A stretch of 36,020 nucleotides of DNA from NCBI GenBank assembly GCA_012840385.1, contig DULK01000076.1, positions 1-36,020 on the forward strand. Direction: 5' to 3'. Position 1 is the first letter of the stretch. The number at the start of each line of letters is the position of its first letter. This DNA is from Syntrophomonadaceae bacterium (GTDB lineage: Bacteria > Bacillota > DSM-12270 > Thermacetogeniales > Thermacetogeniaceae). Positions 29,048 through 36,020 of the stretch are shown here, piece after piece. Position numbers and translations under genes: made by a program. The notes under the pieces were generated by a model that was given only the letters and a program-made list of their open reading frames with translations, had not been told where the DNA came from and ran no database searches.

Positions 29048-29890
29048 TTAGTTGCAACAAGTGAGCTTCTTTAAAACATCCTCGTCTATACTGAAGCCGT
29101 GCTTATCCTCCGGGTATACTCCTTTATCGATCTCGGCACACCATGTATTGAAAACCTCGGTCATCTGCCTGCCCATCTGGGCATATTGTTTAACGAACTT
29201 GGGCACAAACTTATCGAAAATACCCAGCAGATCGTAGGCGTTCAGATTCTGCCCTGTGGTATAAGGCCCGGCACCACAACTGATGGTGGCCATCTTCACT
29301 TTTTCATCGATCAGTTTCGCCAACAGGGACGGTATGCATTCCAGGACGATGGCAAAGGCTCCCGCTTCATCCAGAGCTATTGCTTCGTTCAGCAGTCGCT
29401 GCGCTGCCTCCGCATTTTTGCCCTGAACCTTAAAACCGCCCATCATCGCCGCGGTCTGCGGAGTAAGACCGATATGTGCGATTACCGGAATCCCCGCATC
29501 CACCACTGCCCGCACTGTATCTACCACTTTCATACCGCCCTCAATCTTGACGCAGTCTGCTCCGGCTTTAAGGATCAACCCGGCATTCCTGATGGCTTCT
29601 TCCCTGCTCACCTGGTATGACAGGAACGGCATGTCCCCTACGACAAACGTGTTTGGTGCTCCCCTCCGCACCGCCTTCACATGGTAGAGCATATCTTCCA
29701 GGTTGACCGGAATGGTTCCATCATGTCCCTGGATAATCATCCCCAGGGAATCTCCTACCAAGATCGCCTGAGCCTCTGAGCGATCAACCGCCTGCGCCAT
29801 CGGGTAATCATAGACGGTAATCATCTTAAATTTCTTTCCCGTCCGTTTCATCTCCAACAAATCAGGGATCGTCATCTTAACTTTTTCCAT
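29048..29890 (-). CDS. PanB-like ketopantoate hydroxymethyltransferase family enzyme (copy 2)
   Basis: A 280-aa paralogue of the protein encoded at 27450, clearly diverged from it. D47 (VGDSLGM), D86 (VGDMPFLSY), K115/E117 (VKIEGG) and E184 (VLECIP) are kept, so the metal site and catalytic base are intact. The TDGQ loop is changed to TTGQNLNAYD, with Asp to Thr and His to Tyr at its ends. The two copies thus differ from PanB and from each other in the part that should touch the 2-oxoacid. AAGGAGG precedes ATG 29890. They may form a heteromer or act on two different intermediates. Confidence 0.85.
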   Translation of the reverse strand: MEKVKMTIPDLLEMKRTGKKFKMITVYDYPMAQAVDRSEAQAILVGDSLGMIIQGHDGTIPVNLEDMLYHVKAVRRGAPNTFVVGDMPFLSYQVSREEAIRNAGLILKAGADCVKIEGGMKVVDTVRAVVDAGIPVIAHIGLTPQTAAMMGGFKVQGKNAEAAQRLLNEAIALDEAGAFAIVLECIPSLLAKLIDEKVKMATISCGAGPYTTGQNLNAYDLLGIFDKFVPKFVKQYAQMGRQMTEVFNTWCAEIDKGVYPEDKHGFSIDEDVLKKLTCCN

Positions 29891-29942
29891 GCTTTTTCCT
29901 CCTTAAAATACTTTATGGTGAATTATCAAACTATCTACCCCG

Positions 29943-31613
29943 CTACCACCTTTTGAAGACGGCTCCGGTCATTGCCGATTCAACAAGTTTCGAGTACCTG
30001 TCAAGATAGCTCCCCGGTTTTATATAATCCTTTACCGGTTTGACCCACTTTTGCTTTCGTCTTGCCAATTCTTCATCGCTAACGTGCAGGGTTACCTTGC
30101 CTGCCGGGATATCGATCTCGATGCTATCCCCTTCTTCCACCAGGGCAAGCGGCCCACCCTCGGCAGCCTCAGGTGAAACGTGTCCGATTGCCGCTCCCGA
30201 GGTTGCGCCGGAAAACCTGCCATCGGTCACCAAAGCGACATTCTTGTCGAGTCCCATTCCTACGATGGCTGCCGTTGGTGTAAGCATCTCTCTCATGCCA
30301 GGGCCCCCTTTGGGCCCCTCGTACCTGATTACAACAACATCGCCGGGCTTAATTTTTCCTCCATAAATTGCTGCTACAGCCGGCTCCTCCTGATCGAATA
30401 CCCGCGCCGGGCCCTTGTGCCTCAGGATGGACTGATTAACTGCGGCACTCTTGCATACAGCTCCCTCCGGAGCTAAATTTCCGTATAGTATCTGAATGCC
30501 TCCCCGGGCAGAGTAAGGATTGTCCATTGGCCTAATAACATCTGCTTTCCAGACCCTGGCTCCCTTAACATTCTCGCCCACCGTCTTCCCCGTTACTGTT
30601 ATACATCCGGTGTGCAGGAGCCCATGCTCCGCCAGTTGCTTCATCAGTGCTGCAATCCCACCTGCATTATGAACATCTTCGGGATAATGCCCGCCTTCGG
30701 CAGGTTTCATCTTGATCAGGTGCGGAACCTTTTTCGCCATCTCGGCAAAAATATTCACATCGAAGTCTATTCCGGCTTCATGGGCCAGGGCAGTCAAATG
30801 GAGCACGGTATTCGTAGATCCACCGATCGCCAAGTCAACACAGATGGCATTTTCGATTGCTTCTTTGGTCACAATATCCAACGGCTTGATATTCTTTTGA
30901 TATAGATCCATAATCTTCATACCGGTCTGTTTGGCCAGCGCCAATCTCGCACCCGACCCCGCAGGTGTTGTGCTACCGGGGAGAGCCATTCCCAACGCTT
31001 CGGTCAGGAAATTCATCGAATTCGCCGTACCCAGCAGGTTGCATGCTCCACAACCCGGCAATGCCACCCTTTCCCATCTGGCCAGCTCTTCTTCGGTCAT
31101 CAACCTTCTGGCCACATCCCCTTGAGCGGCCATCAGATCTGAATAACCGATCTTCTTCCCATCGACGCGGCCTGTTGCCATTGGCCCGCCGCTTACCAGT
31201 ATTGCAGGCAAATTAAGCCTGACCGCCGCCATCAAGGCACCGGGCGTAACCTTATCGCAATTTGTTACAATTACCATTGCGTCAAACTGGTGAGCGTTCA
31301 TCATGCACTCGATCGAATCGGCGATTAGTTCCCTGCTGGCCAACGGGTAGTGCATCCCGAAGTTCCCCTGGGCGATTCCGTCACATATGGCAATTGTCGA
31401 AAATTCGATCGGAGTGCCACCGGCCATCAGGATTCCGTCTTTAACGGCACGAGCAATATTATCCAGGTGAATGTGCCCGGGCATGGTTTCGTTCTGAGTG
31501 TTCACCACAGCCACAAGGGGACGGTCCAGTTCCTCCGGCAGGTGCCCCATCGAGTAATACAGCGCCCTGTGCGTTGCTCTCTCCAACCCTTTGGTCGTTG
31601 CATAGCTTCGCAT
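29943..31613 (-). CDS. IlvD/Edd-family dehydratase
   Basis: A 556-aa dehydratase with a catalytic Fe-S cluster. Marks: [40 protein letters not shown] with the family's [62 protein letters not shown] and the C-terminal [20 protein letters not shown]. The cysteine in NCDK, that in GCGAC and the one in CDGI fit 4Fe-4S or 2Fe-2S ligation. IlvD itself dehydrates 2,3-dihydroxyacids to 2-oxoacids; relatives dehydrate C4-C6 sugar acids. The start at ATG 31613 has AAGGAG eleven bases before it; the ORF's upstream frame runs into it. No ilvBCE neighbours are present, which favours a catabolic role over valine synthesis. Confidence 0.88.
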   Translation of the reverse strand: MRSYATTKGLERATHRALYYSMGHLPEELDRPLVAVVNTQNETMPGHIHLDNIARAVKDGILMAGGTPIEFSTIAICDGIAQGNFGMHYPLASRELIADSIECMMNAHQFDAMVIVTNCDKVTPGALMAAVRLNLPAILVSGGPMATGRVDGKKIGYSDLMAAQGDVARRLMTEEELARWERVALPGCGACNLLGTANSMNFLTEALGMALPGSTTPAGSGARLALAKQTGMKIMDLYQKNIKPLDIVTKEAIENAICVDLAIGGSTNTVLHLTALAHEAGIDFDVNIFAEMAKKVPHLIKMKPAEGGHYPEDVHNAGGIAALMKQLAEHGLLHTGCITVTGKTVGENVKGARVWKADVIRPMDNPYSARGGIQILYGNLAPEGAVCKSAAVNQSILRHKGPARVFDQEEPAVAAIYGGKIKPGDVVVIRYEGPKGGPGMREMLTPTAAIVGMGLDKNVALVTDGRFSGATSGAAIGHVSPEAAEGGPLALVEEGDSIEIDIPAGKVTLHVSDEELARRKQKWVKPVKDYIKPGSYLDRYSKLVESAMTGAVFKRW

Positions 31614-31810
31614 CTTTTTATCCACTCCTTGGCGCTTCTTACCTATCAATGGTTTTAGTTCTTCATTACCTTAGACAGACAGCCGGCAGTTATCCGGACC
31701 TAATGCTATTTTCGGTCATTCCCATCCCCCTTCCATCAAATTTTGCGATAAGACATCTATATCAACTTAATCTTATAAGGATTAAGCTTTCACAAAGGCG
31801 TTTTCTTGAC
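31614..31810. other. Spacer between ilvD-like and larA-like genes
   Basis: A weak hairpin CTTAATC-TTATAAG-GATTAAG (about 31769-31789) is visible. Otherwise there is no promoter or gene that I can support, so the two genes may be co-transcribed. Confidence 0.4.
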
Positions 31811-33079
31811 TCAGGTCTGAACAAGATTACCGGCCTCGTCAAATCGCATAGCTGCAGGTTCGCCGACAATCTCGATCCCCCTGGCTCTCGCTTCATCAAT
31901 CAGTGCTTCAGAAATCTGGATCTCAGCAAGGTGCAAAGTATTTTTGATCCTGATGACCCGCTCTCGGCCCGGCTTCGTTCTCAAACAGGTCCGTAATCCG
32001 ACTGCGATGGCTTCCCTATCGTTTTCAACGACCATTGGCACCTTGACCAGGCCCAAAACGATCTTTGAGGTGTAAGCATTCATGTACATCTGGTGGTAAT
32101 CCAATATCTCATAAAGGTGCCTTGGTATCACATCCGCCATTCCGATACCGATGGCGTTACCATGGGTTTCTGGTGTCAGCCCGAGCACCACTAAACGCTG
32201 ATAGGAAGGCCCTCCGCTCAACCAATCAACACAGTATCTCCCGGTGATATTTGGGTCCATCCCATCGCCGCTGATATTTTTGCCGATCTGATCCACGATC
32301 AAAACATCAAACTCGTCGATGAGAATTCGAGGCATCATTGCCCGGGCTTCTCTTAGCAACTCGGCTTCTCGCCGTTCGATTTCCGCTACAGGTATGGCCT
32401 CAATATGAGCAACATGCTCATGTGCATCTTCCACTGTGGCAACACCGAAAATCACCGGAACTTTGGAACAAATCACCCGAAAAGCATCGACAAGAATGGT
32501 TCCAAAGCGGTCTGGTCCCATCCAGTGAAGCATACTTGCGCCCTTTTGTTTCCCGGCACCAATTGTCAGCATCTTAATTAAACCGCTCTCATGTTCGGCT
32601 CTGAAGGCAGTGTGTGGTTTTATCCTGTTCACCGGAATAACAGCATCAGCTTTACAGGCGTTACGGTCAAAATAAATCGGTTCTCCTGTCGGATGATGGC
32701 CGATTATTACCGGATCCATATCGGATAAAATAGGAACTCCCATGCTTTCTTCCGTGATGCCGAGACTTGCCAAGACGTTTATTTGCCCTTCAGCGGTAGC
32801 CCCTCCGTGACTCCCCATTGCGGGAACAATGAAAGGGGAAGCACCACGCTTCTTAATTTCTACCACGACCTTTTTTATAATTTCGCTGTACCTAGCAACG
32901 CCTCGGCTTCCGGCCAATACAGCAATTCTCTGGCCTGGTTTGATCGTTGAGACGATCTCAGGCCGGGCAAACTGCTTTTCGATCTCCTCAGCGAGATCGA
33001 CCACTTCATGCACTTCAAATTTCTGTCTCGCTCTCACCATTTTCGGAAACGGTTCTTCAAAAAGATCGGGAAACATCAT
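31811..33079 (-). CDS. LarA-superfamily 2-hydroxyacid racemase/epimerase-like protein
   Basis: A 422-aa protein of the lactate racemase (LarA, DUF2088) superfamily, which interconverts 2-hydroxyacid enantiomers with a nickel-pincer nucleotide. Two catalytic-type His are visible: H91 in MGSHGGATAEGQ and H156 in RIKPHTAF; K178 in GAGKQKGA sits where the pincer is attached. Relatives act on lactate, malate, phenyllactate or on C2 of sugar acids. No larB, larC or larE genes are in the window; they would have to be elsewhere. ATG 33079 with AAAGGTG upstream is favoured over the ORF's TTG at 33124, which overlaps the promoter. As the first gene after a sigma-54 promoter, it opens the catabolic operon. 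Confidence 0.8.
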   Translation of the reverse strand: MMFPDLFEEPFPKMVRARQKFEVHEVVDLAEEIEKQFARPEIVSTIKPGQRIAVLAGSRGVARYSEIIKKVVVEIKKRGASPFIVPAMGSHGGATAEGQINVLASLGITEESMGVPILSDMDPVIIGHHPTGEPIYFDRNACKADAVIPVNRIKPHTAFRAEHESGLIKMLTIGAGKQKGASMLHWMGPDRFGTILVDAFRVICSKVPVIFGVATVEDAHEHVAHIEAIPVAEIERREAELLREARAMMPRILIDEFDVLIVDQIGKNISGDGMDPNITGRYCVDWLSGGPSYQRLVVLGLTPETHGNAIGIGMADVIPRHLYEILDYHQMYMNAYTSKIVLGLVKVPMVVENDREAIAVGLRTCLRTKPGRERVIRIKNTLHLAEIQISEALIDEARARGIEIVGEPAAMRFDEAGNLVQT

Positions 33080-33123
33080 GGCGATCACCTTTAGCTTGGA
33101 TTCCCATCCCCCATATCTTATCA

Positions 33124-33140
33124 AGCAATTAACATGCCAA
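33124..33140 (-). promoter_or_regulatory. Sigma-54 (-24/-12) promoter for the larA-ilvD-panB operon
   Basis: TTGGCATGTTAATTGCT on the minus strand matches the YTGGCACGRNNNTTGCW consensus at all but two positions, with the obligatory GG (33137-33138) and GC (33125-33126) ten bases apart. The expected start, near 33113, gives a leader of about 34 bases to ATG 33079. The divergent neighbour is a sigma-54 activator. Confidence 0.85.
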
Positions 33141-33223
33141 TTATCGATGAGTTTTTGAACTTGATTTGAGCTTTAAAAGAAGGGATTTTTCGTATAAAGT
33201 CAAATTTATTTAGTGATGCATCT

Positions 33224-33247
33224 TGTTGCACTGTTGCAATCGCAACG
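33224..33247. promoter_or_regulatory. Candidate enhancer (UAS) for the sigma-54 activator
   Basis: GTTGCA occurs at 33225-33230 and 33233-33238, followed by the inverted GCAAC (33242-33246); the second and third elements form TTGCAATCGCAA. This lies about 100 bases upstream of the -12 box, the usual distance for an activator site, and just before the regulator's own ribosome binding site. Confidence 0.55.
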
Positions 33248-33284
33248 TTCAAAAAGCAAACTGCTGCAATAGAGGAAAGGCCCG

Positions 33285-35234
33285 ATGAATAAGATCCTGG
33301 TTGTCTCCCCATTCGAGGAATTTACAAACCTGGTTCTCCAGGTAAAAAAAGAATCTGACTTCGATTTTGACATACTCTACGACAACATCGGAATGACCGA
33401 ACTAGAATTTTTCGAATATTCCACTGAACAGGCCAAGCGATTTGCCCAAGAGTCGAGATATGAGGCAATCGTCACCCGGGGTGGTACTTATCTGGAAATC
33501 AAGAAAAATGTTGATATTCCGGTGGTAGAAGTCAAGATAACAATGCTTGATGTGTTGCGTACTGTACACAGCTTGAAGAAGAATAAGATAACCCGTATTG
33601 GATTAATGGGATATTTGAATATCATCCAAGATGATAAAGAGTTGGGGGAACTACTAGGTGTAAAAGTCTATCCGGTACATCACGGTACCGATGAGGAGCT
33701 AGAGCAGTTAATCCATAAAGTCCTTAATGATGATATAGAAATAATTGCTGGAGATGGCCTTTCCGTAAATTTCGCGGCTAGGTATGGCCTGCAAGGTGTT
33801 AAATTGATGCCACAAAAGGAGGCGGTCATCGAGGCCCTCCACACCGCCAAGACAATCCTCTATGCACGCAAGCAGGAAAGACTCAGACACAGCCAGTTCG
33901 CCGCCATTCTCAATTCTTCCTCAGAGGGGATCATGGCAATCGATGAGCAAAACCGGATTACCATGTTTAATCCTAAGATAGAAGAACTGTTTGGCCTCAA
34001 CCGGAAAGAAGTTATAGGGAAACAGGTAACCGATGTCTTCGCATCCCAGCCAGGCCTGGTAAAACTGCTGCAGGCCAAGGAGGAGAACTCGGGCGATGTC
34101 ATCGAGTTAAACGGAAATCATTTTGCTTTGAAACTAACACCCATAGTGATCAACGATCAGTTTCTGGGTATGGTAGCCAATTTCCAGGATGTCACCCGCC
34201 TGCAGATGCTGGAACAGTCGGTACGCCGGAAAATGGCGGCTACCGGCTTGAAAGCCAAAAACACCATAGACAACCTGATCGGTGAGTCGAAAGCAATGCA
34301 AGAGGTCAAACAGAAAATCAGGTGTTATGCCCGGTATGATTCGACCGTTCTGATCTATGGCGAGACGGGTACCGGCAAGGAAATTATCGCCCAAAGCATC
34401 CATAACCTCAGCGAACGACGTTACGGCCCCTTTGTCGCAGTCAATTGCGCGGCATTGCCCGAAAATCTTCTTGAAAGCGAATTATTTGGATATGCCCCCG
34501 GTGCATTCACCGGTGCACTAAAAGATGGCAAGGCGGGTCTCTTCGAATTGGCTCATAACGGTACGATTTTTCTTGACGAAATCGGTGAAATGCCGATTTC
34601 GCTGCAGGCCAGGCTTCTGCGGGTGATCCAGGAAAAAGAAGTAATGAGGCTGGGAGGGAACAAGGTAATTCCAATCAACATAAAAATAATTGCGGCAACC
34701 AACCGCAACTTGAAACAGGCGGTTATAGAAAATACATTTCGTGAGGATCTATATTACCGGCTCAACATTCTGACCATCACCGTTCCACCGCTTAAAGACA
34801 GAATCGATGACATACCGGTTCTGTGTGAACACATCTTAAAAAAGTTTTGTCAACGCTACAAAAAAATTGTCCCGACTCTTCCGGGTACTCTCCAGGAATT
34901 ATTTCAACAATACACATGGCCGGGCAATATCCGTGAACTCGAAAATATTTTGGAAAGAATTGTCGTTATGTCAATCAATGGCGTTATCCCTGAGTTTGTT
35001 ATTAATGAGATAATAGGTGAATTGTCTGAAAAGAATCTCGACAGTCAATTTGCAATTATCAAAGAGGATACACATTCCTGTTTCAAACCGGTTCCGGAGA
35101 TGGAAGAACAGGAGTTGATTCTTGCGACCTTGAAAGAAACAAGCGGCAATAAAACCCTGGCCGCCAAACGCCTGGGGATGAACAGAACCACGCTTTGGAG
35201 AAAGCTTAAAAAGTTTAATACCGCCAGAACTTGA
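33285..35234 (+). CDS. Sigma-54-dependent activator with PrpR-type sensor, PAS, AAA+ and Fis HTH
   Basis: A 649-aa activator. Residues 1-190 match the PrpR_N (propionate catabolism activator) sensor fold (KILVVSPFEEFTNLVLQVKK, IVTRGGTYLEIKKNVDIPVV, HHGTDEELEQLIHKVLND, VNFAARYGLQGVKLMP). Residues about 200-310 are a PAS domain (ILNSSSEGIMAIDEQNRITM). The AAA+ domain (330-565) is complete, with Walker A GETGTGKE near 359, the sigma-54-contacting GAFTGA near 406 and Walker B FLDEIGEM. A Fis-type HTH ends the protein (AAKRLGMNRTTLWRKLKKF). GAGGAAAGG precedes the ATG. PrpR_N domains sense small organic acids or intermediates, fitting control of the divergent operon. Confidence 0.95.
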   Translation: MNKILVVSPFEEFTNLVLQVKKESDFDFDILYDNIGMTELEFFEYSTEQAKRFAQESRYEAIVTRGGTYLEIKKNVDIPVVEVKITMLDVLRTVHSLKKNKITRIGLMGYLNIIQDDKELGELLGVKVYPVHHGTDEELEQLIHKVLNDDIEIIAGDGLSVNFAARYGLQGVKLMPQKEAVIEALHTAKTILYARKQERLRHSQFAAILNSSSEGIMAIDEQNRITMFNPKIEELFGLNRKEVIGKQVTDVFASQPGLVKLLQAKEENSGDVIELNGNHFALKLTPIVINDQFLGMVANFQDVTRLQMLEQSVRRKMAATGLKAKNTIDNLIGESKAMQEVKQKIRCYARYDSTVLIYGETGTGKEIIAQSIHNLSERRYGPFVAVNCAALPENLLESELFGYAPGAFTGALKDGKAGLFELAHNGTIFLDEIGEMPISLQARLLRVIQEKEVMRLGGNKVIPINIKIIAATNRNLKQAVIENTFREDLYYRLNILTITVPPLKDRIDDIPVLCEHILKKFCQRYKKIVPTLPGTLQELFQQYTWPGNIRELENILERIVVMSINGVIPEFVINEIIGELSEKNLDSQFAIIKEDTHSCFKPVPEMEEQELILATLKETSGNKTLAAKRLGMNRTTLWRKLKKFNTART

Positions 35235-35636
35235 GCACTCAGTGTTCCCTTGCGGGATGCCGCCAGGGCATCAAGAACCTTTAGTGAACTACTCCTCCCT
35301 TACAGGAGGAACTTCTCGTTTCATCCAGGCACTATTCTCGTGCCGGATTCGTATTCCGACCCCATGACTGCAGGTAGACACTTTTCTATATTGTATTGTA
35401 CCAGGGAAAGGAGAATGGAACAAATGAGGCGTACGAGTTCGCTGCTTTTACTTTGGAAAATAATATTTGGAAATAAGAAGGAAATAAAGTACATTTGTTG
35501 AATAATTTTTGGACACGGATAAAGCTGCCCACCGTCTCAATGGGTAACAGAACCTGCATGCAGTATCGGCTTCATGGCAGTACTTGCCAGGCAACAGAAA
35601 AGTCATTGAATTGCCGGGAATGAAAGGATAGTGTTG
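35235..35636. other. Intergenic stretch with hairpins, possible IS200/IS605 end
   Basis: A stem GATGCC-gccag-GGCATC (35256-35272) follows the regulator. On the minus strand 35284-35312 reads GTTCCTCCTGTAAGGGAGGA then GTAGTTCAC, like the terminal hairpin and end of IS200/IS605 elements. Next to it is GGCAC-tattctc-GTGCC. No tnpA or tnpB remains. No gene is supported up to 35636. Confidence 0.35.
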
Positions 35637-36020
35637 ATGGAAAACGAGGAATTCCAGGAAGTAGTTTTGCAGCAGATCAAGAAGATTTCTGATACGCTGG
35701 TTTCACTTTCTGAAGGGCAGAAACGGCTTGATTCTCGCCTGGATGGTCTGGATTCACGGCTGGAAAACGTTGAAAAAGGCCAGGCAGAGCTCACCGAACG
35801 GCTGGTAAACGTTGAAAAAGGTCAGGCCGAGCTGGCCGTACGGCTGACAAATGTGGAAAAAGGTCAGTCGGAGCTCGCCTCGCGCCTGCAAAACGTGGAG
35901 AAAGGTCAGGCCGAACTCGCCTCGCGCCTGGAAAACGTGGAAAAAGGTCAGTCGGAGCTCGCCTCGCGCCTGCAAAACGTGGAGAAAGGTCAGTCGGAGC
36001 TCGCCTCGCGCCTGCAAAAC
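35637..36020 (+). CDS. Coiled-coil protein with 14-residue repeats (runs off window)
   Basis: Open frame from ATG 35637 (GAAAGGATAG upstream) to the window edge, 128 residues visible. After a head MENEEFQEVVLQQIKKIS and a first Leu/Arg heptad part, six copies of a 14-residue unit follow (VEKGQ(A/S)EL(A/T)xRLxN), each 42 bp, beginning at 35769, 35811, 35853, 35895, 35937 and 35979. Two heptads per unit, with Val/Leu at the core positions, predict a long straight coiled coil. The last units are nearly identical at DNA level, so copy number should vary between strains. No role is known. Confidence 0.75.
   Translation, partial: MENEEFQEVVLQQIKKISDTLVSLSEGQKRLDSRLDGLDSRLENVEKGQAELTERLVNVEKGQAELAVRLTNVEKGQSELASRLQNVEKGQAELASRLENVEKGQSELASRLQNVEKGQSELASRLQN

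Noticed and set aside
35754-36017. Minus-strand open frame of 87 residues with repeats
   Set aside because: It mirrors the 42-bp repeats of the coiled-coil gene on the other strand.

Overview
The window looks like a chromosomal segment of an anaerobic Gram-positive bacterium of the Peptococcaceae / Desulfotomaculia type (Pelotomaculum- or Desulfotomaculum-like). The basis is the small-gene cassette DUF1659 - DUF2922 - YvrJ - amidase, the large O-antigen-ligase/TPR membrane protein, strong AGGAGG ribosome binding sites, and an anaerobic hydroxy-acid gene set. This placement is inference. No rRNA, tRNA or CRISPR array was seen.

Region 1 (1-10.28 kb) is a mosaic of toxin-antitoxin and defence-type genes among decayed mobile DNA. 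Intact items are a UPF0332 HEPN / MNT nucleotidyltransferase pair, hicA-hicB with a palindromic operator between its -35 and -10 boxes, a MazE-like/mazF pair, a QueG-like Fe-S protein and one DDE transposase. Broken items are a nucleotidyltransferase/HepT pair, a small zinc-peptidase-like gene, the N-terminus of a DNA methylase, fragments of IS3 and IS21 transposition genes, an integrase tail, an AAA ATPase fragment and a frameshifted unknown gene. A near-consensus parS-like palindrome lies at 4211-4226.

Region 2 (10.28-17.06 kb) is strikingly GC-rich and looks like older core sequence. It holds DUF1659, DUF2922, YvrJ, an N-acetylmuramoyl-L-alanine amidase with a short SPOR domain, an unrecognised gene, a 1004-aa O-antigen-ligase-like protein with TPRs (minus strand) and an HD-domain protein (minus strand). 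A GC-rich repeat occurs about six times here, three times in frame inside coding sequence.

Region 3 (17.06-35.24 kb) is a lower-GC catabolic island. All its enzyme, transporter and GntR genes are on the minus strand. A sigma-54 activator with a PrpR-type sensor domain (33285-35234, plus strand) faces an excellent -24/-12 promoter that reads into a LarA-like protein, an IlvD-type dehydratase, a PanB-like enzyme, a LUD-domain protein and a second PanB-like enzyme. Further along are a GntR/FCD regulator and, after a 1.2-kb gene-free stretch with a fold-back element, livK-livH-livM::livG-livF and an FAD/Fe-S 2-hydroxyacid dehydrogenase pair (glcD-like, glcF-like). Read together, this suggests uptake, C2 epimerisation, dehydration or oxidation, and C1-releasing retro-hydroxymethyl transfer of a hydroxylated acid. 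Candidate substrates are a C4 sugar acid (threonate/erythronate) or pantoate. I know of no described pathway with this gene set, so it is the main candidate for a new system.

Region 4 (35.24-36.02 kb) has a short stretch with a possible IS200/IS605 end and then the start of a coiled-coil protein built of 42-bp repeats that runs off the window.
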